Shown: positions 1 to 7,818 of the stretch, one piece after another | Layout: the number at the start of each line of letters is the position of its first letter | Numbering within the stretch: the stretch's first letter is position 1 | Source: Candidatus Binatia bacterium | Lineage (GTDB): Bacteria > Desulfobacterota > Binatia > UBA9968 > JAJDTQ01 | NCBI GenBank assembly: GCA_022824205.1 | Contig: JAJEAI010000005.1 | Coordinates: forward strand, 66,632-128,590 | Direction of reading: 5' to 3' | Length of the DNA stretch: 61,959 nucleotides | The notes under the pieces: model-generated | The model's database searches: none | Seen by the model: the letters and a program-made list of their open reading frames with translations, nothing else | Told to the model about the DNA's origin: nothing | Translations under genes and position numbers: made by a program

Positions 1-530
1 AGGACGCCCGCCATGAGCGCCAGGCCGCCGCCCCCGGTCACCAGCAGCGCCTGCAGCGCCGCGGCCCGGGCCGTGTCCTTGTCATGCTCGAAGCCGATGA
101 GGAAGTAGGACGTGATGCTGGTGAGTTCCCAGAAGATGAACAGCGCGATGAGGTTGTCGGACAGCACGACGCCGAGCATGGACGCCATGAACATGAGGAT
201 GAACAGGTAGAAGCGCGGCAGCGACGGGTGGCCGTGGAGGTAGCTGCCGGCGTAGGTGATGATGAGCGTCCCCACCACGGTGATGGCCAGGGCGAACAGG
301 AGCCCCAGGCCGTCCAGGTTGAACGACAGCTCCAGCCCCATGGCCGGCATCCAGGGATAGGTAACACGGTACGCCGCGCCGCCCGCCACGGCTTCCATGT
401 GGCTCAGGAAATAGAACGCCAGGATCGCGGGAAAGACCGAGAAGACGGCACCCGACCAGCGCGCGCTCAGCCGATACAAGGTCGGCGCGAGCAGGGCCAG
501 AACGAAACCGGAGAGGACGGCAAAGATCAT
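1..530 (-). CDS. mrpA: Mrp/Mnh Na+/H+ antiporter subunit A, N-terminal part (runs off the window)
   Basis: The frame stays open from an ATG at 530 to the window edge, about 176 codons. It begins [20 protein letters not shown] and has hydrophobic segments followed by [19 protein letters not shown] and [20 protein letters not shown]. These are typical of the N-terminus of MrpA/MnhA, the NuoL-like largest subunit of the multisubunit Na+/H+ antiporter of the inner membrane. NuoL or NuoN of complex I is the main alternative, but the LDGLGLLF and FWELTS(I/F)xS context fits MrpA better. It starts 30 bases after the CoA-transferase beta gene on the same strand, with only a weak ribosome site. The rest of the mrp operon would lie beyond position 1. 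Confidence 0.8.
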   Translation of the reverse strand, partial: MIFAVLSGFVLALLAPTLYRLSARWSGAVFSVFPAILAFYFLSHMEAVAGGAAYRVTYPWMPAMGLELSFNLDGLGLLFALAITVVGTLIITYAGSYLHGHPSLPRFYLFILMFMASMLGVVLSDNLIALFIFWELTSITSYFLIGFEHDKDTARAAALQALLVTGGGGLALMAGV

Positions 531-560
531 GGTGTTTCGACCAGGAGTCCGGAACGCGCG

Positions 561-1316
561 TCAGGAGGTCCAGACGCCGTCGGGATCGTACTTTCTCACC
601 GCCAGGATCTCTTCCCGGGACGGCTCCAGGGTCTCCCGGACATCCGGGGCCGCCTTCAGCGGCCAATCCGTTTCGTCCCGGATATCCTGCACGGTGACGC
701 CGGGATGATACGACTCGATCTGCATCTCCCGCGTCGCCGGGTCGAAGGAGAAGATGCCGAGGCTGGTGATGGTGCGGCTCGGGCCGCCGCCCGACAGGCC
801 GCGCCGCTCGCGCCAGCCGGCGCCGTCGCCGTAACCCGGGGAGGTGATGTACTGGACCCGGGGCACGAAACGGCGCCGCTCGTGGTTCATGATGATGACG
901 CACCGTCCGGCCAGGGTGGCGATGTCCGCGGCGCCCCCGCTTCCCGGAAGGCGCAGCCGCCGCCGGTCGTCTCCCACCCAATGGGTGTTGAGGTTGCCGT
1001 GGCGATCGACTTCCGCGCCGCCGATGAACCCCATCTCCACGCGCCCGCTCTGGAGCAGGCTCATGACCTCGATGAGGCCGCAGCAGAAGAGCGCCCCCGC
1101 CACGTTGGGTGGATCGCTCATGGTGAAGATGGGCTTCAGCGCCGGCCAGTCCCGCAGCACGCCACTCTCGAAGATGCCGATGGCGGTGGGCGCGTGCAGT
1201 TCCTTGGCCACCGCGAAGCCCAGCAACGGCAGGCGCATGCCCACGAAGACGCGTTCGCCGTCGCGAATCTCGCGCGCCGCTGCAATGACCATGAGCTCTC
1301 GTCGCGTGTAGTCCAT
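561..1316 (-). CDS. Family I CoA-transferase, beta subunit (glutaconate CoA-transferase-like)
   Basis: A 251-residue protein starting MDYTRRELMV. It carries FESG at residues 49-52; the Glu of this motif (E50) corresponds to the catalytic Glu that forms the glutamyl-CoA thioester in glutaconate CoA-transferase B. It would transfer CoA between acyl-CoA and a carboxylate, in the cytoplasm, together with the alpha subunit at 1559-2470. The ATG at 1316 was chosen because the longer frame reads through a GTCACCCCGG-type intergenic repeat (about 1324-1349). The two subunits are separated by about 240 bases of repeats, unusual for an obligate heteromer. The substrate cannot be read from sequence; 3-oxoadipate, glutaconate or an aromatic acid are possible. 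Confidence 0.85.
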   Translation of the reverse strand: MDYTRRELMVIAAAREIRDGERVFVGMRLPLLGFAVAKELHAPTAIGIFESGVLRDWPALKPIFTMSDPPNVAGALFCCGLIEVMSLLQSGRVEMGFIGGAEVDRHGNLNTHWVGDDRRRLRLPGSGGAADIATLAGRCVIIMNHERRRFVPRVQYITSPGYGDGAGWRERRGLSGGGPSRTITSLGIFSFDPATREMQIESYHPGVTVQDIRDETDWPLKAAPDVRETLEPSREEILAVRKYDPDGVWTS

Positions 1317-1323
1317 GGGTTCG

Positions 1324-1527
1324 TCACCCCGGACTCGATCCGGGGCCGTCACGGAAGGGTCGCGATGCCTCCGCCACCGCCGCTCCAGACCCGGTAGCAT
1401 TCCCCGCGCCGCGATTCAATGGCCCTTCGACTTCGCTCCCCTGACGCTCCGCTCAGGATGACCGGTGCGTGGAAGTTCCTTCCGGTCGTCCTGCGCGTAG
1501 CCGAGCGAAGTCGAAGGACGCCATTCC
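1324..1527. repeat. Short intergenic palindromes between the CoA-transferase genes
   Basis: This stretch holds a GTCACCCCGG...CCGGGG dyad (about 1324-1349). It also holds a long inverted pair: CCTTCGACTTCGCTC with GCTCAGGATGA on the left (1425-1460), and GTCGTCCTGCGCGTAGCCGAG with GAAGTCGAAGGACG on the right (1487-1521). Related CCTTCGAC/GTCGAAGG units recur at 55078-55155 and 43350-43366. The 1317-1558 gap shows no convincing gene. Confidence 0.7.
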
Positions 1528-1558
1528 CAACCAATCGGAGCATTCCTGCAACGCGGCA

Positions 1559-2470
1559 CTAATAACCATAGCTCACCGGCGCCGCCATGTAGTCGCTGTC
1601 GGGTTTGAGGCACGCGACCCGCTCGCTTCCGAGCCGCTCGACGTAGCCGTCCTGGTCCTCCACCCCCAGCACCCAGTGGTTGAGCCACTCCTCGAACCCC
1701 GCCCGGTCCCGGGACCGCGCATGGTAGTCGAAGTAGAAGTCGTCGTCGCGGCGGCTGTACCCCTGGGTCGGCGACGGATGGGAGCCCAGCGGCACACAAA
1801 CCACGGCCGCCACCAGGAAACCCGGGATCAACGTGCGATTGGGGTCGCTCAGGATCACCTCGTGCGGCACGATCTCCTCGCAGGTCAGCACCACCTTGCC
1901 CGCCGCCATGGCCGCGTCCTGGGTGACCCCCAGGTTGCCCCACACGTGGGCGTTGCCCTCCTCGTCGGCCCGCTGCACGTGCAGGATGGCGACGTCGGGC
2001 TGCACGGCCCGCACCGCCAGCAGGCTTTCCCCGGTGAAGGGACAGCGCACGCCCGCAAACGAAGGCTCCTCCCCGAAGTCGCTGCCCATGAGCGTTCGCG
2101 TGGGCAGGTACGGCACTCCCATGGCCGCGGCCTTGAGGCCCAAGGCCATGGAGAAGTTGGAATGGTTCTCCACCGCCAGCGGCCCGGGCTCGCCGCGTTC
2201 CACCGCGCGCCGGTAGTTGTGCCCGAGGCCGGCCGCCACGTTGCCCACCCAGGCGCCGCACACCTTGCCGGCGCAGCCCGCGCCGATGATTTGGTCGAAC
2301 TGCATGTCCGAGATGGTGGTCATCAGCGTCAGGCCGCGCTTGCGCTGACGCATGATCTCGTAACCGGCGGCAAAGGGAATGAGCGACTCGAGGGCCGCCC
2401 CCATGAAGACGGACATGCCATCCTCGACCTCCCGGGCGATGGCGTCTCGAAGGCTGTGGAGCTTGGGCAT
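1559..2470 (-). CDS. Family I CoA-transferase, alpha subunit
   Basis: 303 residues starting MPKLHSLRDAIAREVEDGMS. The fold markers are those of glutaconate/3-oxoacid CoA-transferase alpha subunits: a glycine-rich N-terminus (VFMGAALESLIPFAAGYEIM), a central GCAGKVCGAWVGNVAAGLGHNYR region, and the Asp-rich stretch AVQPDVAILHVQRADEEGN that in the family lines the CoA site. It pairs with the beta subunit at 561-1316, downstream on the same strand. Length is normal for an alpha subunit. Assignment to the family is firm, substrate unknown. A TAGTGT-ended repeat lies immediately upstream (2483-2613), so its promoter is within or beyond that repeat. Confidence 0.87.
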   Translation of the reverse strand: MPKLHSLRDAIAREVEDGMSVFMGAALESLIPFAAGYEIMRQRKRGLTLMTTISDMQFDQIIGAGCAGKVCGAWVGNVAAGLGHNYRRAVERGEPGPLAVENHSNFSMALGLKAAAMGVPYLPTRTLMGSDFGEEPSFAGVRCPFTGESLLAVRAVQPDVAILHVQRADEEGNAHVWGNLGVTQDAAMAAGKVVLTCEEIVPHEVILSDPNRTLIPGFLVAAVVCVPLGSHPSPTQGYSRRDDDFYFDYHARSRDRAGFEEWLNHWVLGVEDQDGYVERLGSERVACLKPDSDYMAAPVSYGY

Positions 2471-2482
2471 GGCGGAAGTTTC

Positions 2483-2613
2483 TAGTGTGCTGCCTCACAA
2501 ATAGGTTGAAACAATTCCCGCGCCGGAGTGAGTCAAAAGATGTTCGGAAACAATAAGTTACGCACTCCATGATCGTCACTGAGCCGTGATCGTATTTGTG
2601 AGACAACACACTA
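2483..2613. repeat. MITE-like element with TAGTGTGCTGC...terminal inverted repeats
   Basis: The left end TAGTGTGCTGCCTCACAAAT (2483-2502) is mirrored by TTTGTGAGACAACACACTA (2595-2613), with 19 of 21 bases matching over the full arms. The 131-base element has a relatively AT-rich centre and no reading frame. A longer relative lies at 22530-22742, and single TAGTGT-type ends occur at 4505 and 17781. Confidence 0.75.
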
Positions 2614-2662
2614 GCGGTTCGCCCATGGCCACGCAAGGGTCCTCCCCACCCACCCCCGAACC

Positions 2663-2898
2663 GTCATTCCCGCGGGACGGCCTGTGCCAAGACTCCCCAC
2701 GACCAGGGAATGGCACGGCCGCCCCGAATCGTCATTCCCGCGGAAGCGGGAATCCAGGGGCGGTGGTGGGGCTCTACAGCGGCATTTCCCCACCTCGCCA
2801 CCCCTGGATTCCCGCTTCCGCGGGAATGACGACCCGGGGGTGCGGCGCCATTTCTCGTCCGGGCGACGTTTCGACGCAGCCTGTTTCGCTCGAATGAC
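2663..2898. repeat. Nested palindromic repeat, core arms 2731-2760 and 2801-2830
   Basis: The core is a perfect 30-base inverted repeat (GTCATTCCCGCGGAAGCGGG...). It is flanked by outer arms: GGCCTGTGCCAAGACTCCCC and ACGACCAGGGAATGGCACGG on the left, and the diverged reverse complement ending near GCAGCCTGTTTCGCTCGAAT on the right. Outer-arm sequence reappears near 4705-4774 in the opposite orientation. No coding potential. Confidence 0.85.
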
Positions 2899-2971
2899 GC
2901 TGTTCGGATGTACACGCACGGTTTGACGCCCCCGAGTCCCGGCGGATATATACGCGCTTTGGAGGGACTTC

Positions 2972-4507
2972 ATGCGTTATGGATTCGTCATCGACCAGGA
3001 CCGCTGCATCGGCTGCCACGCCTGCACCGTGGCGTGCAAGGATGAGCACGACGTGCCCGTGGGGGTTAACCGCACTTGGGTGAAGTACATCGAGAAGGGT
3101 GCGTTCCCGGCCACCAGCCGCCACTTCGCGGTGCTCCGGTGCAACCACTGCGACGACGCGCCGTGCATCGAGATCTGTCCCACGGTGGCGCTCTACCGCA
3201 GCCCCAACGGCATCGTCGACTTCGACAACGAGCGCTGCATCGGCTGCAAGTCGTGCATGCAGGCGTGTCCCTACGACGCCCTGTACATCGACCCCGACCA
3301 CAACACCGCGGCCAAGTGCAACTTCTGCGCGCACCGGGTCGAGCTGGGGCTGCAGCCGGCCTGCGAGGTGGTATGCCCCACCCAGGCCATCATGTCGGGC
3401 GATCTCGACGACCCGGAGAGCCGCATCTCACGCACCGTGGCCACGCGCAAGGTGTCGCTGCGCAAACCCCACAAGGGCACCCATCCCAAGCTCTTCTACG
3501 TCGGCGTCGAGGAGGACGCGCTGCAGCCCACCATGACCGAGACCGCCGGCACCCACTTCTGGGCGGACAAGTACCCGGGCGAGGACCTCTACGCCCTCTC
3601 CGCCTCGAAACACGGGAGCCCGGTTCCCGGCGGCGCGCGCGAGGTCTACGACGTGCCGCATCCGCGGCCCTGGGGCTCGAAGATCGCCGCCTATCTCTGG
3701 ACCAAGTCCATCGGCGCCGGTGTGCTGCTGGTGGCGGCGCTGCTGATGGGCCTGGGACGGCTCCAGGACGGCGCGCTGTTGAACATCGCCGGCCCGGTGC
3801 TGGCGGTGGTCTTCACCGGCCTCACCACCGGCCTGCTGGTCTTCGACCTCAAGCGCCCCGACCGGTTCTACTACCTTCTCACCAAGCCCAACCCGCGCTC
3901 ATGGCTCGTGCTGGGCGGCTACATCCTGATGGCCTACTCGCTGGTGAGCCTCGTGTGGCTCGCCTACGGCATCGGTGGGGCGGCCGTGCCCGGATGGGTG
4001 GTGGCGGCCTGCGTCGTCTTCGGCATCGGCGCCGCGGGCTACACCGCGTTTCTGTTCGCGCAGGCCAAGGGACGGGACCTGTGGCAGAGCCCGCTTTTCT
4101 TCTGGCATCTCATCGTCCAGGCGGTCACCGCCGGCGCCGCCACGCTGATCCTGGTGGGCCTCGCCGGCGGGCTTGACGGCGGAGCCATGGCGACCCTGAC
4201 CACCGTGCTCATGGTCTCGCTGATCATCACCGGCGGCCTGGTGCTGGGAGAGATCGCGCTCACGCCCATCAGCGAGGACGTGCGGCGCGCCACCGAGCTG
4301 CTCACCCGCGGCGCCCTCCGGGAGAAGTTCTGGGGCCTGTTCATGGCCGTGGGCATCCTGCTGCCGGTGATTTTCCTGTTGTGGGCCGGAGCGCAGGCGG
4401 AGGCTTCCTGGTTCCTGAACCCCCTCGCCGCGTTGATGGCCCTCGCCGGACTGTGGGCGTTCGAGAGCCTGTGGGTGGAGGCGGGACAGTCCGTGCCTTT
4501 GAGCTAG
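2972..4507 (+). CDS. Fusion of a four-cluster ferredoxin subunit with an NrfD/PsrC-type membrane anchor
   Basis: 511 residues in two parts. Residues 1-140 carry the 16 cysteines of a DmsB/PsrB-type electron-transfer subunit: C12/C15/C18/C22, C57/C60/C65/C69, C89/C92/C95/C99 and C116/C119/C131/C135. That is four [4Fe-4S] clusters. Residues about 240-505 form eight hydrophobic segments typical of the NrfD/PsrC quinone-interacting anchor. In most complexes these are separate proteins. It presumably carries electrons between the quinone pool and the molybdoenzyme encoded at 4922. No signal peptide is visible, so the Fe-S domain should be cytoplasmic. Start is fixed by GGAGGGACTTC before ATG 2972. 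The stop TAG begins a TAGTGT repeat end. Confidence 0.88.
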   Translation: MRYGFVIDQDRCIGCHACTVACKDEHDVPVGVNRTWVKYIEKGAFPATSRHFAVLRCNHCDDAPCIEICPTVALYRSPNGIVDFDNERCIGCKSCMQACPYDALYIDPDHNTAAKCNFCAHRVELGLQPACEVVCPTQAIMSGDLDDPESRISRTVATRKVSLRKPHKGTHPKLFYVGVEEDALQPTMTETAGTHFWADKYPGEDLYALSASKHGSPVPGGAREVYDVPHPRPWGSKIAAYLWTKSIGAGVLLVAALLMGLGRLQDGALLNIAGPVLAVVFTGLTTGLLVFDLKRPDRFYYLLTKPNPRSWLVLGGYILMAYSLVSLVWLAYGIGGAAVPGWVVAACVVFGIGAAGYTAFLFAQAKGRDLWQSPLFFWHLIVQAVTAGAATLILVGLAGGLDGGAMATLTTVLMVSLIITGGLVLGEIALTPISEDVRRATELLTRGALREKFWGLFMAVGILLPVIFLLWAGAQAEASWFLNPLAALMALAGLWAFESLWVEAGQSVPLS

Positions 4508-4921
4508 TGTCGTGTCCGACGTAATTCGTGTTCCATCGCCTCACCCCGCTTGGATTCCCGCTTTCCAGGCTGTGCCAAAACTCGTGAGGCAGGGACCTTA
4601 CGGAACGTCATTCCCGCGAAAGCGGGAATCCAGGGGTGGAGAGGGGCAAAACGGCGCATTTCCCCCGCCTCGCCCCGCCTGGATTCCCTCTTTCGCGGGA
4701 ATGACGATTCGAGGCGGACATGCCATTTCCTGGTCGTGTGGAGTTTTGACACAGCCTGTTTCTCGGGAATGACGTCCCGTTACGTAGTTGCGTTGTGAGT
4801 TGTGACACAGCCTGTTTCGCGGGAATGACAGAATGACAGTACGGGCGCCAAGAAACACACGATGCCTTAAAGCGTTGGCTTCGGCCATCGAGCTTCGAAG
4901 ACCGTTAGGGAATCCATCGAC
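4508..4921. other. 414-base intergenic region dominated by repeats
   Basis: It contains the nested palindrome (4560-4774), a further GACACAGCCTGTTTCGCGGG unit (about 4802-4829) and about 90 unremarkable bases before the molybdoenzyme start. No gene or clear promoter is seen, so the two subunit genes, if co-transcribed, carry a strong hairpin between them. Confidence 0.75.
4560..4774. repeat. Nested palindromic repeat, core arms 4606-4634 and 4678-4706
   Basis: The core arms CGTCATTCCCGCGAAAGCGG... are 29 bases long with one mismatch. The outer units CCAGGCTGTGCCAAAACTCG (left) and TTTTGACACAGCCTGTTTCT (right) are also reverse-complementary. Same family as 2663-2898, 21458-21668, 41906-42021, 46443-46724 and 52485-52601. 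Confidence 0.85.
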
Positions 4922-7747
4922 ATGAAAAATGAACCGCAACCCCTGAGCCCCGACGCCGCCAACCTGGAGCCGCCCCAGGGTGGGCTGCGCAACTTCCCGC
5001 CGCGCGAGCGCTGGCTGGACTGGACCGAGTATGACGCGGCCGCGTGGCCCAAGCGGGTGGAGCGCCGCTACGACCTGGTCCCCACCATCTGCTTCAACTG
5101 CGAGGCGGCGTGCGGGCTGCTGGCCTACGTGGACAAGGAGACCCTCAAGGTCCGCAAGTTCGAGGGCAACCCGGAGCATCCGGGAAGCCGCGGGCGGAAC
5201 TGCGCCAAGGGGCCGGCCACCATCAACCAGGTGTACGACCCCGAGCGCATCCTCTACCCCATGAAGCGCGTGGGACACCGGGGCGGCGGCCAGTGGGAGC
5301 GGGTCACCTGGGACGAGGTGCTGGACGACATGGCCGCGCGCATCCGCAAGGCCCTGGAGGAAGACCGGCGCAACGAGATCATGTACCACGTGGGGCGGCC
5401 GGGGCATGAGCTGCTGTACCACCAGCGCATCATGCACGCCTGGGGCATCGACGCGCACAACAGCCACACCAACGTGTGCTCCGCGGGCGCGCGCACGGGC
5501 TACGCCTTCTGGTGCGGCATCGACCGCCCGTCCCCGGACCACGCCAACGCGCGCTTCATGCTGCTGCTGAGCTCGCACCTGGAGACCGGCCACTACTTCA
5601 ACCCCCACGCCCAGCGCATCATGGAGGCCAAGGAGCGCGGCGCCAAGGTCTGCGTCATCGATACCAGGCTGTCCAACACCGCGTCCAAGGCGGACTACTG
5701 GATGCCCACCTGGCCCGGCACCGAGGCCGCCGTCCTGCTGGCCATCTGCAACGTGCTGCTCCAGGAAGGCCGCTACGACCGCGAGTTCGTGCGCCGGTGG
5801 GTCAATTGGGAACAGTTCCTGCGCGAGGAGCACCCGGACGAGCCCCGGACCTTCGAGCGCTTCGAGGAGATCCTCAAGACCCTCTACGCCCAATACACGC
5901 CGGAGTTCGCCGCCGAAGAGTCGGGCGTGGACGCGGCCATGATCGTGGAGGTGGCCCACGAGGTGGCGCGCGCCGGCTCGGCCCTGGCCACCCACGTGTG
6001 GCGCAACGCCGCCGCCGGCAACCTGGGCGGCTGGGAGGTGGCGCGGGCGCTGGAGTTCATGGTGGTGCTGATGGGCGCCGTGGGCACTCCCGGCGGCACC
6101 ACGCCCAATGCCTGGAACAAGTTCGTCCCGGCCCCGCCCATGATGCCGCCGCCGGCCAAGGAGTGGAACCCGCTCATGTACCCGCCGGAGTTCCCGCTGG
6201 CCTTCTTCGAGATGAGCTTCCTCTTGCCGCATCTCGTGAAGGAGGGCCGCGGCAAGCTGGCCATGTACTTCACCCGCGTCTACAACCCGGTGTGGACCAA
6301 CCCGGACGGCATGAGCTGGATCGAGATGCTGAGCGACGAGTCCAAGGTGGAGCGCCACGCGTGCCTGACGCCCACCTGGAGCGAGACCGCGTGGTTCGCG
6401 GACTACGTGCTGCCCATGGGACTGGCGTCCGAGCGCCACGACCTCATGAGCCAGGAGACCCATTCGGCGCGCTGGATCGGCTTCCGCCAGCCGGTGCTGC
6501 GGGTGGCGCTGGAGCGGCGGGGCAAGACCTTCGACACCACCTGGGAAGCCCACGCGGAAGCCGGGCTCGGCGAGGTCTGGGAGGAGGACGAGTTCTGGAT
6601 CGAGCTGTCCTGGCGCATCGATCCCGACGGCTCCCTGGGCATCCGCAAGTACTTCGAGTCGCCCTACCGGCCGGGCGAAAAGCTCACGGTAGCCGAGTAC
6701 TACCAGTGGATGTTCGAGAACAGCGTGCCGGGACTGCCGGAAGCCGCTGCCGCCGAAGGCATCTCGCCGCTGGAGTACATGCGCCGCTACGGCGCCTTCC
6801 TGGTGGCCGAGAACATCTACAGCAGCCACGCCAACGAGATCAAGGAAGCGGACATGGCCGAGGCCGCGGTGGACCCGGTCACCAAGGTGGTCTCCAAGGG
6901 CGGCGCGGTCATCGGCGTGGAGGTGGACGGCAAGGGCTACGCGGGCTTTCCCACGCCGTCGCGCAAGATGGAATTCTATTCCGGCACGCTGAAGGACTGG
7001 AAGTGGCCGGAGCACCGCTACCCCGGCTACATCAAGAGCCACGTGCACCGCTCCCACATCGACGCCGCCAAGGGCGAGATGCTGCTGCTCCCCACCTTCC
7101 GGCTGCCCACGCTGATCCACAGCCGCTCGGCCAACGCCAAGTGGCTCTACGAAATCTCGCACAAGAACCCGGTGTGGCTGCATCCGAGCGACGCCGGGCG
7201 CCTCGGGGTCGGCACCGGCGATCTGGTCAAGGTGCACACCGAGATCGGCTACTTCGTGGACCGGGTCTGGGTCACCGAGGGCATCCGTCCGGGCGTGGTG
7301 GCGTGCTCGCACCACCTGGGCCGCTGGCGCCTCAAGGAAGAGACCGGCGGCGGCCGCTTCGCCACCGCCCTGGTGAACCTGGAGCAGTTGGCGCCGGGCC
7401 AGTGGATGATGCGCCAGGTGCACGGCGTCCAGCCCTTCGAGAGCGCCGACAAGGACTCCGCACGGGTGTGGTGGCAGGAGGCCGGGGTGCACCAGAACCT
7501 GACCTTCCCGGTGCAGCCCGACAACATCAGCGGGCAGCACTGCTGGCACCAGAAGGTGCGCGTGGAGAAGCCCGCGGGGGACGACCGCTACGGCGACATC
7601 TTCGTGGACACCAACAAGTCCCACGAAGTGTACAAGCGCTGGCTCAAGCTGACCCGGCCTGCCCCCGGACCGCAAAATCTGCGCCGTCCACTGTGGCTGC
7701 CGCGGGCGTACAAGCCGGCGGCCGAGGCGTATGAGTACAAGCCGTGA
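4922..7747 (+). CDS. Molybdopterin (DMSO-reductase superfamily) oxidoreductase, catalytic subunit, leaderless
   Basis: 941 residues. An N-terminal [4Fe-4S] motif is present as C57-x2-C60-x3-C64-x29-C94. C186, in the segment SHTNVCSAGA, sits where the molybdenum-ligand Cys of the family is expected. The C-terminus has the usual molydopterin dinucleotide-binding domain (from about HPSDAGRLGVGTGDLVKV). Distant relatives include polysulfide, thiosulfate and arsenate reductases. The FeS-NrfD fusion at 2972 is the obvious partner. Unlike most exported relatives it shows no twin-arginine leader: the N-terminus MKNEPQPLSPDAANLEPPQG is polar. It is therefore predicted cytoplasmic. Substrate unknown; adjacency to TctAB permease genes hints at an imported organic acid. 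Confidence 0.87.
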   Translation: MKNEPQPLSPDAANLEPPQGGLRNFPPRERWLDWTEYDAAAWPKRVERRYDLVPTICFNCEAACGLLAYVDKETLKVRKFEGNPEHPGSRGRNCAKGPATINQVYDPERILYPMKRVGHRGGGQWERVTWDEVLDDMAARIRKALEEDRRNEIMYHVGRPGHELLYHQRIMHAWGIDAHNSHTNVCSAGARTGYAFWCGIDRPSPDHANARFMLLLSSHLETGHYFNPHAQRIMEAKERGAKVCVIDTRLSNTASKADYWMPTWPGTEAAVLLAICNVLLQEGRYDREFVRRWVNWEQFLREEHPDEPRTFERFEEILKTLYAQYTPEFAAEESGVDAAMIVEVAHEVARAGSALATHVWRNAAAGNLGGWEVARALEFMVVLMGAVGTPGGTTPNAWNKFVPAPPMMPPPAKEWNPLMYPPEFPLAFFEMSFLLPHLVKEGRGKLAMYFTRVYNPVWTNPDGMSWIEMLSDESKVERHACLTPTWSETAWFADYVLPMGLASERHDLMSQETHSARWIGFRQPVLRVALERRGKTFDTTWEAHAEAGLGEVWEEDEFWIELSWRIDPDGSLGIRKYFESPYRPGEKLTVAEYYQWMFENSVPGLPEAAAAEGISPLEYMRRYGAFLVAENIYSSHANEIKEADMAEAAVDPVTKVVSKGGAVIGVEVDGKGYAGFPTPSRKMEFYSGTLKDWKWPEHRYPGYIKSHVHRSHIDAAKGEMLLLPTFRLPTLIHSRSANAKWLYEISHKNPVWLHPSDAGRLGVGTGDLVKVHTEIGYFVDRVWVTEGIRPGVVACSHHLGRWRLKEETGGGRFATALVNLEQLAPGQWMMRQVHGVQPFESADKDSARVWWQEAGVHQNLTFPVQPDNISGQHCWHQKVRVEKPAGDDRYGDIFVDTNKSHEVYKRWLKLTRPAPGPQNLRRPLWLPRAYKPAAEAYEYKP

Positions 7748-7818
7748 GCCCCACGGTTCAGATATAGTGATTTTTCATCTATAAACTTGGGCTCCAATAC
7801 ACGAACCAGGAGCGTCAC

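Larger units (their letters stand above)
2471..2971. other. 500-base intergenic region composed of two repeat elements
   Basis: No gene is supported here. The stretch separates the divergent CoA-transferase and FeS-NrfD genes. It is filled by the TAGTGT element at 2483-2613 and the nested palindrome at 2663-2898. The last 70 bases hold the ribosome site GGAGGGA (2961-2967) for the gene at 2972. Confidence 0.8.

Noticed and set aside
2731..2830. Possible CRISPR repeats in GTCATTCCCGCGG units
   Set aside because: The units are inverted pairs scattered singly between genes, not direct repeats with regular spacers, and no cas genes are present.
4598..7675. A 1025-codon open frame on the minus strand
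   Set aside because: It is the antisense of the molybdoenzyme gene; its composition (His, Arg, Gly and Val rich) is that of a mirror frame in GC-rich DNA, and it starts inside a repeat.
7748..7818. TATAGT at 7763 as a promoter for tctAB
   Set aside because: No acceptable -35 box at the right distance; left unannotated.
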